Of a DNA stretch of 64,000 bases, positions 24,364 to 33,392 are shown in pieces. Made by a program: the position numbers and the translations under genes. Numbering within the stretch: the stretch's first letter is position 1; the number at the start of each line of letters is the position of its first letter. Source of the DNA: an uncultured Bacteroidales bacterium (lineage in GTDB: Bacteria > Bacteroidota > Bacteroidia > Bacteroidales > Bacteroidaceae); NCBI GenBank assembly GCA_947303715.1, contig CAMYYY010000009.1:1-64000 (forward strand), in the 5' to 3' direction. Below the pieces are notes generated by a model that saw only the letters and a program-made list of their open reading frames with translations, searched no databases and was not told the DNA's origin.

Positions 24364-25404
24364 ATGAAGAAAGGTAAGCCAAGGCGTGGAGCTATGACAG
24401 GGCTAGTAATCAGTATTCCATTGCTAGCGTTGCTGAACCTGACGGTGGGGTCGGTGGCCATCCCGCTAGATGAGGTTTTAGAGATTCTCTTTGGTCATGG
24501 TTCAACGTCCGAGGTTTGGCAGAATATCGTATTAGGAACTCGTCTGCCGCAGACACTTACGGCCATCGCTTGCGGGGCGGGGCTGGCCGTGGCAGGATTG
24601 GAGATGCAGACGGTGTTTCACAATCCGTTGGCAGGCCCTTCTGTGCTAGGCATCAGCAGCGCGGCCAGTCTGGGCGTTGCCATGGTGGTGTTGCTGAACG
24701 GCTGGATAGGCGGCGGAGTGCTGACACGATTCGGGCTGGTGGGCAATGCAGCGATGACGATGGCAGCCATAGCAGGTGCTCTGGCTGTTATGGCACTTAT
24801 TATATGGCTGGCAAGACGCGTCGAGGGTGGTGCCACGCTACTCATTGTAGGTGTTCTAATCGGGTACATCGCCACGGCCATCATAGGAGTGATGAAGTAT
24901 TTCTCCAGCGAGGAGGACATCCGAGCCTACGTCATCTGGGGACTAGGGTCGTTCGCACGTGTCACGGGCGGACAGGTGGAGGTGTTCACGGGGCTGATGG
25001 CAGTATTGTTGCCACTTACGATGCTACTGGCAAAGCCGCTGAACATTTTGCTGCTGGGCGAGCAGTATGCCACAAACCTTGGGCTTGACATCCGCCGCGC
25101 GAGAATGCTGATTATCTGTAGTGCGGGCACGCTGACGGCTGTGGTAACGGCTTATTGTGGCCCCATAATGTTCCTTGGGTTGGCTGTTCCACATATCTGT
25201 CGCGGACTGATGGGCACGGAGGATCACCGCGTGCTGCTGCCCGCCACGCTGCTGGCAGGAGCATCGCTGGCGCTGCTTTGCAATCTTTTCAGCCGCCTGC
25301 CAGGGTTCGAGGGCGCCCTGCCCATCAATTCGGTAACGGCACTTATCGGCGCACCCGTTGCCCTTTGGGTATTGTTGAAGAAAAACGACAGGATCAGGAA
25401 ATGA
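24364..25404 (+). CDS. btuC: ABC transporter permease, BtuC/FecCD family
   Basis: The 346-residue protein has about ten hydrophobic segments and FecCD-family motifs: LGTRLPQTLTAIACGAGLAVAG, then NPLAGPSVLGISSAASLG, and GPIMFLGLAVPHICRG near residue 270. It is the inner-membrane channel of a corrinoid or metal-chelate importer. The likely partners are the binding protein at 13982 and the ATPase at 32607, which bracket the biosynthetic genes. It follows cbiJD by 25 bases and ends in an ATGA overlap with cobU. Confidence 0.9.
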   Translation: MKKGKPRRGAMTGLVISIPLLALLNLTVGSVAIPLDEVLEILFGHGSTSEVWQNIVLGTRLPQTLTAIACGAGLAVAGLEMQTVFHNPLAGPSVLGISSAASLGVAMVVLLNGWIGGGVLTRFGLVGNAAMTMAAIAGALAVMALIIWLARRVEGGATLLIVGVLIGYIATAIIGVMKYFSSEEDIRAYVIWGLGSFARVTGGQVEVFTGLMAVLLPLTMLLAKPLNILLLGEQYATNLGLDIRRARMLIICSAGTLTAVVTAYCGPIMFLGLAVPHICRGLMGTEDHRVLLPATLLAGASLALLCNLFSRLPGFEGALPINSVTALIGAPVALWVLLKKNDRIRK

Positions 25405-25913
25405 ACAGAAGAATCATATTGGTCACAGGGGGACAGCGCTCCGGCAAGAGCATGTTTGCAGAGAAGATGGCAAAGTCCCTGTCAGAGAATCCCGTGTATG
25501 TGGCGACAGCCCATGTGGAAGATGAGGAGTTCCGTGAACGGGTGCGCATCCATCAGGAGCGGCGCGGTCCCGAGTGGACAACACTCGAAGAAGAGAAGCA
25601 CCTCAGCCGTTTGGATGTCCGCGACAAGGTCGTGCTGATTGACTGCTGTACGCTTTGGCTGGCGAATTTCTTCTCTCAAGCTTCAGACGGCCCATCACCC
25701 TTCACTCAGATTGTGGAAGAGTTTGACCGTCTGACAACGCAGGCGGCCACGTTCATCTTCGTGACCAACGAGATTGGTCTGGGTGGCACAAGCGCCTGCG
25801 AGGTGCAGCGGCGGTTTGCCGACTGCCTCGGAGCCCTTAATCAGCATATGGCAGCACGGGCCGATGAGGTTTATCTGGTAATATCGGGTATCCCACTGAA
25901 AATAAAAGGATGA
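25401..25913 (+). CDS. cobU: Adenosylcobinamide kinase / guanylyltransferase
   Basis: The real start is ATG 25401, overlapping the permease stop as ATGA; a longer open frame upstream is a shadow of btuC. The 170-residue protein has the P-loop ILVTGGQRSGKSMFAE at residues 5-20, LIDCCTLWLANF and TNEIGLGG motifs, all typical of CobU/CobP. It phosphorylates adenosylcobinamide and adds GMP, activating it for attachment of the lower ligand. It is 6 bases upstream of cobT. Confidence 0.94.
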   Translation: MNRRIILVTGGQRSGKSMFAEKMAKSLSENPVYVATAHVEDEEFRERVRIHQERRGPEWTTLEEEKHLSRLDVRDKVVLIDCCTLWLANFFSQASDGPSPFTQIVEEFDRLTTQAATFIFVTNEIGLGGTSACEVQRRFADCLGALNQHMAARADEVYLVISGIPLKIKG

Positions 25914-25919
25914 CAACAT

Positions 25920-26963
25920 ATGATAGAGCCTGTGGACAAACGGATGGCAACGGCCATCCAAGCATACATAGACAATCTGAGCAAGCCGAAAGGGTCGTTA
26001 GGACGGCTGGAGTCGCTTGCCGTGCAGATTGCCCTGATACAACGGACGTTGCACCCCGCGCTGACGCATCCCTGCCATATCCTCTTCGGGGGCGACCACG
26101 GCATTGAGCGCGAGGGGGTGACCTGCACGCCCCGCGAGGTAACGGCGCAGCAGATGATGAACTACGCACGAGGTGGCGGGGCTGTCGGGATGTTCTGCCG
26201 CCAGCATGGGTTTACGCTGCGGGTGGTGGATGCAGGGGTTGACTATGACTTCGACCATGACCACTATCCCCGTATCATTGACCGTAAGATTGCCCATGGC
26301 ACACGCGACTTCCTCTACGAGCCTGCCATGAGTGCCGACGAGTGGCATCGTGCGCTGGATGTAGGTGCTGAGCAGGTAGATGCCTGCGCGGGCGAAGGGG
26401 CAAACGTTGTCTGCCTGGGCGAGATGGGGGCCGGCAACACCTCCCCTTCGAGCATACTGATGCATCTGCTACTCGGAATACCCCTACAGGACTGCGTGGG
26501 GGCAGGAAGCGGCTTGGACCGCGCAGGTGTACGGCTTAAGCTGGAGGTACTGACAAAAGCGGTGGAGAGATATAAAAAGGTTAAGGGTGAGAGGTTAGAG
26601 GTTGGAGAGGCGACAGCCTATTTCGCTGGCTTTGAGATGGCAGCTGCCGTCGGGGCTATGCTGCGGGCAGCGGAACGGAGGATGGTGGTGCTGGTGGATG
26701 GTTTCATCATGACAGCCTGCATGTTAGTAGCTTCGCTTCTGGACAACGCAGTATTGGACTATGCCGTTTTCGGCCACCAGGGCGACGAGGACGGCCACCG
26801 TCGGATGCTCGATGCGATGGGAGCGCAGCCGCTGCTCAATCTCGGGCTCAGACTGGGCGAGGGAACGGGAGCTCTGTGTGCCTATCCCATCGTGGAGAGC
26901 GCCGTGAGAATGTTGAACGATATGGACAGCTTTGACCATGCACACATCACCAAATATTTTTGA
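25920..26963 (+). CDS. cobT: Nicotinate-nucleotide:dimethylbenzimidazole phosphoribosyltransferase
   Basis: The 347-residue protein has CobT hallmarks: LSKPKGSLGRLE near residue 20, FGGDHGIEREGVT, GEMGAGNTSPSS, and the catalytic-acid segment LGEGTGA with Glu314. It makes the alpha-ribotide of the lower ligand from nicotinate mononucleotide and a base. No bluB or bza gene for making dimethylbenzimidazole is in the window, so the base may be imported or made elsewhere. cobS begins inside its 3' end. Confidence 0.95.
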   Translation: MIEPVDKRMATAIQAYIDNLSKPKGSLGRLESLAVQIALIQRTLHPALTHPCHILFGGDHGIEREGVTCTPREVTAQQMMNYARGGGAVGMFCRQHGFTLRVVDAGVDYDFDHDHYPRIIDRKIAHGTRDFLYEPAMSADEWHRALDVGAEQVDACAGEGANVVCLGEMGAGNTSPSSILMHLLLGIPLQDCVGAGSGLDRAGVRLKLEVLTKAVERYKKVKGERLEVGEATAYFAGFEMAAAVGAMLRAAERRMVVLVDGFIMTACMLVASLLDNAVLDYAVFGHQGDEDGHRRMLDAMGAQPLLNLGLRLGEGTGALCAYPIVESAVRMLNDMDSFDHAHITKYF

Positions 26964-27735
26964 ACGCATCTTAGCAGCATTGACGTTCTTCACCCGTCTG
27001 CCTCTCGGCAGCAGAGTGAAAGTGAGCGCCGAAGCCTACCAGCATGTGGTTCCTCTCTGGCCGCTGATGGGCTGGTTGACCGGAGGCTTAATGGCGGGCA
27101 TCTATGCCCTGTGCCGACTGGCCGGGCTGGATGTCGGCATAGCCGTCGTGCTGGCTTTGGCGAGCAGGGTGATGCTGACAGGAGCCCTGCATGAGGACGG
27201 ATTGGCAGACTTCTGCGACGGCTTTGGTGGACGCGACAGAAACCGTACGCTGGAGATAATGAAGGATTCGCATATAGGCACCTACGGCGTGTTAGGGCTG
27301 GTGCTCTACTATCTGCTCATCAGCCACTTGCTGACGGCGCTTATGCAGGGCGGAGCATCGCCCCTCATCTTCATTGCCGCCGATGCACTTTGCAAATACC
27401 TTGCCTCCACCATCATCTATGCCCTCCCGTATGCCCGCCGTCCCGAAGAGGCAAAGAGCGGTATGGCCTATGCTTCGCCTTCGGCAGGAGAGCGGGTCAT
27501 CAGCCTGATTGTGGGCCTCGTACCCCTGCTACTGATGGTCTGGCTATGGGCAGGCACGTCACCCGTTCGATGGATTATTCCTCCCTTGGTGGCAGCGGGA
27601 GTATGTGCTGTACTCATTGGGATGATGCGCCGACGGATAGGGGGCTACACGGGCGACTGCTGCGGAGCTACGTTCCTCCTCGTCGAACTGACGTTCTATA
27701 TGACGTTGAATATTATCGTGAACTATCCATCGTGA
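26938..27735 (+). CDS. cobS: Adenosylcobinamide-GDP ribazoletransferase
   Basis: ATG 26938 overlaps the cobT end by 26 bases; a TTG six bases earlier is a possible alternative. The 265-residue membrane protein has CobS motifs: LTFFTRLPLG near residue 17, ALHEDGLADFCDGFGG at about 83-98 with Mg-binding acids, and GGYTGDCCGAT near residue 240, with several membrane segments. It joins adenosylcobinamide-GDP to the alpha-ribotide. The cbiA start overlaps its stop as GTGA. Confidence 0.93.
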   Translation: MHTSPNIFERILAALTFFTRLPLGSRVKVSAEAYQHVVPLWPLMGWLTGGLMAGIYALCRLAGLDVGIAVVLALASRVMLTGALHEDGLADFCDGFGGRDRNRTLEIMKDSHIGTYGVLGLVLYYLLISHLLTALMQGGASPLIFIAADALCKYLASTIIYALPYARRPEEAKSGMAYASPSAGERVISLIVGLVPLLLMVWLWAGTSPVRWIIPPLVAAGVCAVLIGMMRRRIGGYTGDCCGATFLLVELTFYMTLNIIVNYPS

Positions 27736-29078
27736 ACTATGAATTTTTAATCGGAGCGCCCTCATCGGGCAGTGGGAAGACAACCTTCACCATGGGACTG
27801 CTACGTGCATTGCATGACCGTGGCTATACGGTGCAACCCTATAAGTGCGGCCCCGACTACATCGACACGCTGTTCCACTGGCAGGCAGCGGGCCGTGAAA
27901 GCGTCAATCTGGACACCTTCATGGCGTCGCCCAGGCACATGAGGGACTGTTATCATCGCTATGGAGCGGACGCAGATGTAAAAGTTGTGGAGGGAGCAAT
28001 GGGTCTATTTGACGGCTTTGATAAAGGAAAGGGTAGTGCGGCAGAGTTATCTCTGCTGTTAGACCTCCCCGTCGTTCTAGTCGTTGACGCACGCTCAACA
28101 GCCTACAGCATCGCTCCTTTGCTTCATGGCTACAAGACATTTGACGGATTAGGAAAGGCCATTCGCACTAGTGGAGTGGTGCTGAACCGCGTAGCATCGG
28201 AACGCCATTACCGTTTGCTTCGCGATGCATGTGAAGACACGGGCATCCCCTGCCTGGGCTTTCTGCCGAACAATCCCGAACTGCGAATGCCCAGCCGTCA
28301 TCTGGGCCTTTCCCTTTCAGGTCGAGAGGGAATGGAGCATTTCATCTGCCTCGCCGCCAAGGAGGTAGCAGAGAATGTGGACATAGAGAAGCTAAAGACC
28401 CTCTCCCCGCTCCCCCGTGAGGGGGATGGCCTCACTTCGTTCGAGGGCTGGCACGCCAGCCCCTCCCTCATGGGAGGGGCTGGGGGTGGGTCTCATCATA
28501 TTGCCATAGCCCGCGACGAAGCGTTTAACTTCACCTACCGTGCCAACATCGATGCATTGCGGACGATGGGCGAAGTGACAACCTTCTCCCCCCTACATGA
28601 CGAAGCGCCGCCCCCCTGTGACCTGCTTTATCTGCCCGGTGGTTATCCTGAATTATTTGCCGCAGAATTGTCGGCAAATGCGGCCATGAGGAATAGCGTC
28701 AGAACCTATGCTGAGCAGGGAGGCCGCATTCTGGCAGAATGTGGCGGCATGATGTACCTTTGTCAGGACATTGACGGCGCAGCCATGTGCGGTGTCCTGC
28801 CATTTGGAGCCACGATGGAAGGCGCTAAACTGCACCTTGGCTACCGTCAGATGAGGATGGGTGATGGCTGGATGAAGGGACATGAGTTTCATTACTCCTC
28901 CATCGGCAGCCTGACATCATCCGACGAACTCCAGTGTATAACAGGACAATTCTCTGCCATAGGGACTCCCGTCGATACACCTATTTACCGCTATAAGAAC
29001 GTTATCGCCAGTTATACGCACTGGTATTGGGCGGAAACGGGACTGGAAGCATTGCTGAATACTCTTTATAATACCTGA
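27732..29078 (+). CDS. cbiA: Cobyrinate a,c-diamide synthase
   Basis: I place the start at GTG 27732, which overlaps the cobS stop (GTGA) and puts the P-loop FLIGAPSSGSGKTTF at residues 5-19; the longer frame into cobS is a shadow. The 448-residue protein has the CbiA ATPase domain (KCGPDYIDTLFH, VEGAMGLFDG) and a C-terminal glutamine amidotransferase with the nucleophile segment LAECGGMMYL. It amidates the a and c acetates of cobyrinate. An in-frame GC-rich palindromic element (residues about 222-254) separates the two domains. Confidence 0.93.
   Translation: MNYEFLIGAPSSGSGKTTFTMGLLRALHDRGYTVQPYKCGPDYIDTLFHWQAAGRESVNLDTFMASPRHMRDCYHRYGADADVKVVEGAMGLFDGFDKGKGSAAELSLLLDLPVVLVVDARSTAYSIAPLLHGYKTFDGLGKAIRTSGVVLNRVASERHYRLLRDACEDTGIPCLGFLPNNPELRMPSRHLGLSLSGREGMEHFICLAAKEVAENVDIEKLKTLSPLPREGDGLTSFEGWHASPSLMGGAGGGSHHIAIARDEAFNFTYRANIDALRTMGEVTTFSPLHDEAPPPCDLLYLPGGYPELFAAELSANAAMRNSVRTYAEQGGRILAECGGMMYLCQDIDGAAMCGVLPFGATMEGAKLHLGYRQMRMGDGWMKGHEFHYSSIGSLTSSDELQCITGQFSAIGTPVDTPIYRYKNVIASYTHWYWAETGLEALLNTLYNT
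28396..28493. repeat. In-frame GC-rich palindromic element (copy 6)
   Basis: A 98-bp copy from AGACCC to GGGTCT in cbiA. It has the same outer hairpins as copy 4 plus an extra inner hairpin (GGGCTGGCACGCCAGCCC). It encodes SPLPREGDG and PSLMGGAGGGS at the boundary between the ATPase and amidotransferase domains. Confidence 0.82.
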
Positions 29079-29085
29079 TTATCCC

Positions 29086-30507
29086 ATGAATCTTCATCCG
29101 CTGATGTTAGTTGGCACAGGTAGTGACGTAGGCAAGAGCGTACTCTGCACAGCGCTCTGCCGCATATTCCTTCAAGACGGCCACCACCCTGCCCCCTTCA
29201 AGGCACAGAACATGGCGCTCAATTCGTTCGCCACGCCCGACGGCCGCGAGATTGGCCGTGCTCAGGCTGTCCAAGCTGAGGCATGCGGATTGGCACCTCA
29301 TACGGACATGAATCCTGTATTGCTGAAGCCCAACTCGGAGCATACCACGCAGGTGGTATTAAACGGGCGTCCCATCGGCAACCGCTCGGCCTACGAATAT
29401 TTCCGCCGTGAAGGACGCGACGAGCTCCGTCATGCCGTCCAAGAGGCCTACGATAGACTGCAGAATCAGTACAACCCCATTGTCATGGAGGGCGCAGGTA
29501 GCGTGTCGGAACTGAATCTACGTAACAGTGACCTCGTAAACATGCCTATGGCCAACTATGCCGATGCCGATGTGGTGTTAGTGGCTGATATCGACAGGGG
29601 AGGCGTTTTTGCTTCATGCTACGGTAGTGTGATGTTGCAGGAGCCTGATGACAGACGACGTATAAAGGGCATTATTGTCAATAAGTTCCGTGGCGACCTG
29701 CGTCTCTTCGAAGAGGGACGCCGTATGCTGGAACAGACGTGCGGTGTGCCTGTGTTGGGCGTAGTGCCCATGCTAAGCGACCTTGCCATTGACGAGGAGG
29801 ACAGCGTCAGTCTGGAGCAAAAGCGTCGTTCGCTGGCAACAGGTAAAATCAACGTGGCGGTGGTGCTTCTGCGGCATATCAGCAACTTCACCGATTTCGA
29901 CGTGCTGGAGCGCGACGAACGGGTAAATCTTTTTTATACCTCTAATGTCGATGACGTGGGGCAGGCTGATATCATCATCCTTCCAGGTACAAAGAGCACG
30001 CTGGATGACCTTTATCATCTGCGGCGTAGCGGATTGGCACAAGCTATCATCCGTGCACATAAGGCGGGAAAAACGGTTGTCGGTATTTGCGGTGGTTTCC
30101 AGATGCTGGGGCAGACGGTGGAAGACCCCGAAGGTATAGAAGGAGATTTTCATTCCTTGCCTGGTCTGGGGCTATTGGACATCCACACCACTTTGACGCC
30201 CGAGAAAACCACCCGTCAAGTGTCGTTTGAATGGAACGGCACAACCTGTCAGGGGTATGAAATCCATCAGGGAGTGAGCGATTCAGATGCCATGGTGGTG
30301 GAGCAAGAGGGTGTCATCGGCACCTATGTCCACGGTTTTCTTGATAACCGCGCGGTAATCGATTATCTACTTCACAACACGAACCCCTCACAACCCATGG
30401 CTGAGTCATTAGCTTCTTTCAAGGAGGAGCAATACAATCGTCTTGCCGAGCATGTGCGGCGCCATGTGGATATTCCGAAACTCTATGAGATAATGAGCCA
30501 TGATTGA
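29086..30507 (+). CDS. cobQ: Cobyric acid synthase
   Basis: The 473-residue protein starts with the P-loop MLVGTGSDVGKSVL, then FKAQNMALNSFATPDGREIG, both typical of CobQ/CbiP. Its glutamine amidotransferase domain has VVGICGGFQMLG near residue 330 and a C-terminal histidine motif GTYVHGFLD. It adds the four remaining amides to adenosylcobyrinate diamide. It lies 7 bases after cbiA and overlaps the next gene by 8 bases. Confidence 0.95.
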   Translation: MNLHPLMLVGTGSDVGKSVLCTALCRIFLQDGHHPAPFKAQNMALNSFATPDGREIGRAQAVQAEACGLAPHTDMNPVLLKPNSEHTTQVVLNGRPIGNRSAYEYFRREGRDELRHAVQEAYDRLQNQYNPIVMEGAGSVSELNLRNSDLVNMPMANYADADVVLVADIDRGGVFASCYGSVMLQEPDDRRRIKGIIVNKFRGDLRLFEEGRRMLEQTCGVPVLGVVPMLSDLAIDEEDSVSLEQKRRSLATGKINVAVVLLRHISNFTDFDVLERDERVNLFYTSNVDDVGQADIIILPGTKSTLDDLYHLRRSGLAQAIIRAHKAGKTVVGICGGFQMLGQTVEDPEGIEGDFHSLPGLGLLDIHTTLTPEKTTRQVSFEWNGTTCQGYEIHQGVSDSDAMVVEQEGVIGTYVHGFLDNRAVIDYLLHNTNPSQPMAESLASFKEEQYNRLAEHVRRHVDIPKLYEIMSHD

Positions 30508-31516
30508 CGGACACGGTGACGATACCTATAGCTATGCGGGCATACGGCTGAACTTCAGTTCAAATGTCTATAACCACTTCTCTCATGAGAGGTTGTTTGC
30601 CTATTTGAAAGAGCGGCTGAGCATTGTTCAGCACTATCCGGAGCCCGTGCCTCGTTCGCTGGAAACGGCCTTGGCGGCTCAAATGGGTATCGGGACGGAC
30701 GAGGTAAGGGTGACAAATGGTGCTACGGAAGCTATCTATCTGACGGCATGGGCGATGCGGCGCTGGCGGACGGCAATCGTTGTGCCCACGTTTACAGAAT
30801 ATGCTGATGCCTGCCGACTACATGAACATAGCGTTTCCTTTATCCGTAGTCTGGATGATATTCCCGAGGGGACGGAAGGGGTGTGGCTTTGCAACCCTAA
30901 CAATCCTACGGGCACCGTTGTCTCCCATGAGAAGCTGTTGAAGTGCATCGTCGGGCACAGCGACACGGTGTTTGTAATAGATGCCAGCTATGCTCCATTT
31001 ACGCTCCAGCCTCTTCTCACCCTTGCCGAGGCGTGCGGGTTGCCCAACGTGGTGATGCTCCATTCGATGACGAAGGAATATGCCATCCCCGGGTTGCGGT
31101 TAGGCTATCTGACAGCCTGCAGTAAGTTGATAAGGTGGATAGAACAGGGGCGGATGCCTTGGTCTGTGAATAGCCTGGCACAGGAGGCCGGACTTTGGCT
31201 GACAGCCCATCGCGATCTCTATAGACTTCCGTTAAAGGAATTGATACAAGAACGTTTGCGTGTAGGCCATGCGCTGGAGGCAATGGGCATTTGTGACACC
31301 CTGCCATCGGACACCCACATCCTCCTTTGCTGCCTGCGGCAAGGCACCGCAGCCGAGCTAAAAGACTATCTTGCTCGTCAGCATGGCATTCTCATTCGCG
31401 ATGCCTCCAACTTTGAGGGGCTTGACAGTCGTTTCTTCCGCATAGCTGTGCAGTCTTCTTCGGAGAATGACGAATTGATAGAGGCCATTGAAAAATGGAA
31501 AAAGACAAAAGGTTAA
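30500..31516 (+). CDS. cobD: Threonine-phosphate decarboxylase-like PLP enzyme
   Basis: The 338-residue protein has a class I/II aminotransferase fold with VTNGATEAIYL, LCNPNNPTGTVV, VIDASYAPF and the PLP-binding Lys192 in HSMTKEYAIPGLRLGY. In B12 operons this family makes (R)-1-aminopropan-2-ol phosphate from threonine phosphate, the linker joined to cobyric acid. Its position between cobQ and cbiB supports that over histidinol-phosphate aminotransferase activity. Confidence 0.88.
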   Translation: MIDGHGDDTYSYAGIRLNFSSNVYNHFSHERLFAYLKERLSIVQHYPEPVPRSLETALAAQMGIGTDEVRVTNGATEAIYLTAWAMRRWRTAIVVPTFTEYADACRLHEHSVSFIRSLDDIPEGTEGVWLCNPNNPTGTVVSHEKLLKCIVGHSDTVFVIDASYAPFTLQPLLTLAEACGLPNVVMLHSMTKEYAIPGLRLGYLTACSKLIRWIEQGRMPWSVNSLAQEAGLWLTAHRDLYRLPLKELIQERLRVGHALEAMGICDTLPSDTHILLCCLRQGTAAELKDYLARQHGILIRDASNFEGLDSRFFRIAVQSSSENDELIEAIEKWKKTKG

Positions 31517-31519
31517 AGG

Positions 31520-32599
31520 ATGAATTATGAATTAGCCATAGCGTTAGCCGTTGGATGGTTGCTTGATCTCCTGCTGGGTGACCCGGAACGCCTTCCGCAT
31601 CCCGTCGTGGGCATGGGACGCTGGATTGCTTTTTGGGAGAAACGCCTGAACAAGGGCAGTCATCGTAAAGCCAAAGGCGCTTTGCTAACAGTCTTTAGCT
31701 TACTGCTTTGCTATGGATTCATAGTGATGTTTCTTCACTTTTCTCATAAACTCTCTTCTTCCATTATGGGGAGTTGGGGCGAGGCTTTGCTCATCTTCTT
31801 TTGCCTTGCCGGACACACGCTGCGACGGGAAGTTCGTAAGGTGTTTGAGGCCCTCGATCGAAGCTTGGACGAAGGACGCCGGCAAGTGGCTCGCATCGTG
31901 GGACGCGACACCCAGTCGCTTTCGGAACAGGAGGTGCGGACGGCTGCTCTTGAAACGCTTGCAGAAAACCTTTCCGATGGCGTTATCGCTCCGTTGTTCT
32001 GGCTTTGCCTGTTGGGCGTTCCTGGTATGGTGACGTACAAGCTCGTCAATACTTTCGATTCGATGATTGGCTACCGCACCCCGCGCTACAAAGACTTTGG
32101 CTGCTGGGCTGCCCGTATCGACGATGTGGCCAACTTCATTCCCGCCCGGCTCACGGCCTTCTTGATGCTGATAGTGGGAGCTTTTATGGAAGGTCAACAG
32201 GTCAACGGGTCAACAGGTCAACAGGTCAACGAGTCCACACGTTGGATGCGGTCTGCAAAGCGGCTTGTTGACTCGTTGACTTGTGGACTCGTTGACTTCA
32301 AAAAGCGACTTGCCCGCTCCTTCCGTTTCCTTTTCCGCTATGGCCCACAACATGCTTCGCCCAATAGCGGTTGGCCGGAAGCGGCTCTTGCTGCGTTGCT
32401 CGACTGTCGTTTTGGCGGTACACATGACTATTTCGGTGAAGAAGTCTATAAGCCCTATATCGGCACGAATCCTCGTTCCTTGACGACACGCGACATGCGT
32501 ATCAGCATCCGTATTTGCCTCGCTGCTGAGGTTTTGGCTGTCGGCCTTGCTCTGATAGTTGTTTTTTGTTTTCATTCCCCTTTTTTTATCTTCCATTAA
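31520..32599 (+). CDS. cbiB: Adenosylcobinamide-phosphate synthase
   Basis: The 359-residue membrane protein starts with the CbiB motif WLLDLLLGDPERLPHPVVGMG. It also has TAALETLAENLSDGVIAPLF and YKLVNTFDSMIGYR. It joins the aminopropanol linker to cobyric acid. Residues about 225-260 (EGQQVNGSTGQQVNES, then RLVDSLTCGLVDF) come from an octamer repeat with direct and inverted arms, in a loop before PNSGWPEAALAA. CbiB proteins are usually nearer 310-320 residues, so the insert accounts for most of the excess. Confidence 0.92.
   Translation: MNYELAIALAVGWLLDLLLGDPERLPHPVVGMGRWIAFWEKRLNKGSHRKAKGALLTVFSLLLCYGFIVMFLHFSHKLSSSIMGSWGEALLIFFCLAGHTLRREVRKVFEALDRSLDEGRRQVARIVGRDTQSLSEQEVRTAALETLAENLSDGVIAPLFWLCLLGVPGMVTYKLVNTFDSMIGYRTPRYKDFGCWAARIDDVANFIPARLTAFLMLIVGAFMEGQQVNGSTGQQVNESTRWMRSAKRLVDSLTCGLVDFKKRLARSFRFLFRYGPQHASPNSGWPEAALAALLDCRFGGTHDYFGEEVYKPYIGTNPRSLTTRDMRISIRICLAAEVLAVGLALIVVFCFHSPFFIFH
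32193..32298. repeat. In-frame GTCAACNN octamer array with inverted arm in cbiB
   Basis: Six direct octamers (32193-32240) are followed, after 26 bases, by four inverted units (GTTGACTC, GTTGACTT, GTGGACTC, GTTGACTT; 32267-32298). The arms can pair. The third inverted unit carries GG in place of TG, which turns a would-be in-frame TGA stop into Gly. Confidence 0.85.
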
Positions 32600-32606
32600 A
32601 AACCCC

Positions 32607-33392
32607 ATGTCCTTTTTTGAACTGAACGACCTTACTACAGGCTATGCCGACCGTCATGGCAGGAAAGTCATATCCTCCCAGTTGAATGCTCAGCTGCGAC
32701 AGGGCAGACTGACGTGTATGTTAGGCCCTAATGGTGCGGGTAAATCAACGCTACTCCGTACGATGATTGCATTCCAGCCTGCTTTAGGCGGGCAGATAAT
32801 GTTGCATGGTCGGGAGTTGTCGACCTATACCATGCCGGAATTGGCGCGACAAATCAGCATCGTGCTCACTGAGAATCCTAAGAACATGAATATGACGGTT
32901 GATGAAGTAGTCGCTCTTGGACGAAGCCCGTATACGGGTTTCTGGGGGAAGCTGCACGAAGCAGACAGGAAAGCTATTGACGAAAGCCTGAGGCTGATAG
33001 GCATTGAAGACTTCAAGCACCGGAAAATAGCATCCCTCTCCGATGGCGAACGTCAGAAGGTAATGATTGCCAAGTCCATCACGCAGGAAACGCCCATCAT
33101 CTTCCTCGACGAGCCTACGGCCTTTCTAGACTATCCCAGCAAGGTGAAGACCATGCTACTGCTCCATCAGCTGACGCGTGCACTGGGCAAGACGGTATTC
33201 CTCTCCACGCACGACATGGAGCATGCGCTGTGGATAGCCGATGAGATTTGGCTCTTGGACCGCGAAAAGGGTCTTACGACAGGAACGCCGCAGGAGTTGA
33301 GCGAGAACGGACGAATAGGCGCGTACTTCGACTGCAAGGATATGACCTACATTCCCGAATCTCGCCACTTTGCTGTTACTTTGCCGCAGTAG
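32607..33392 (+). CDS. btuD: ABC transporter ATP-binding protein, BtuD-like
   Basis: ATG 32607 gives 261 residues starting MSFFELNDLTTGY; upstream in-frame codons are hydrophobic leftovers of cbiB. It has Walker A (LGPNGAGKSTLL), Q-loop region, signature SLSDGERQKVMIAKS, Walker B IIFLDEPTAFLDYP and the H-loop STHDMEHAL. With the BtuC and BtuF-like proteins it completes a corrinoid or metal-chelate importer. It ends the B12 run. Its last 17 bases overlap the 3' end of the convergent esterase gene. Confidence 0.92.
   Translation: MSFFELNDLTTGYADRHGRKVISSQLNAQLRQGRLTCMLGPNGAGKSTLLRTMIAFQPALGGQIMLHGRELSTYTMPELARQISIVLTENPKNMNMTVDEVVALGRSPYTGFWGKLHEADRKAIDESLRLIGIEDFKHRKIASLSDGERQKVMIAKSITQETPIIFLDEPTAFLDYPSKVKTMLLLHQLTRALGKTVFLSTHDMEHALWIADEIWLLDREKGLTTGTPQELSENGRIGAYFDCKDMTYIPESRHFAVTLPQ

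Noticed and set aside
27390..27731. N-terminal extension of cbiA into cobS
   Set aside because: The upstream part is an out-of-frame reading of cobS; GTG 27732 overlaps the cobS stop and starts at the P-loop.
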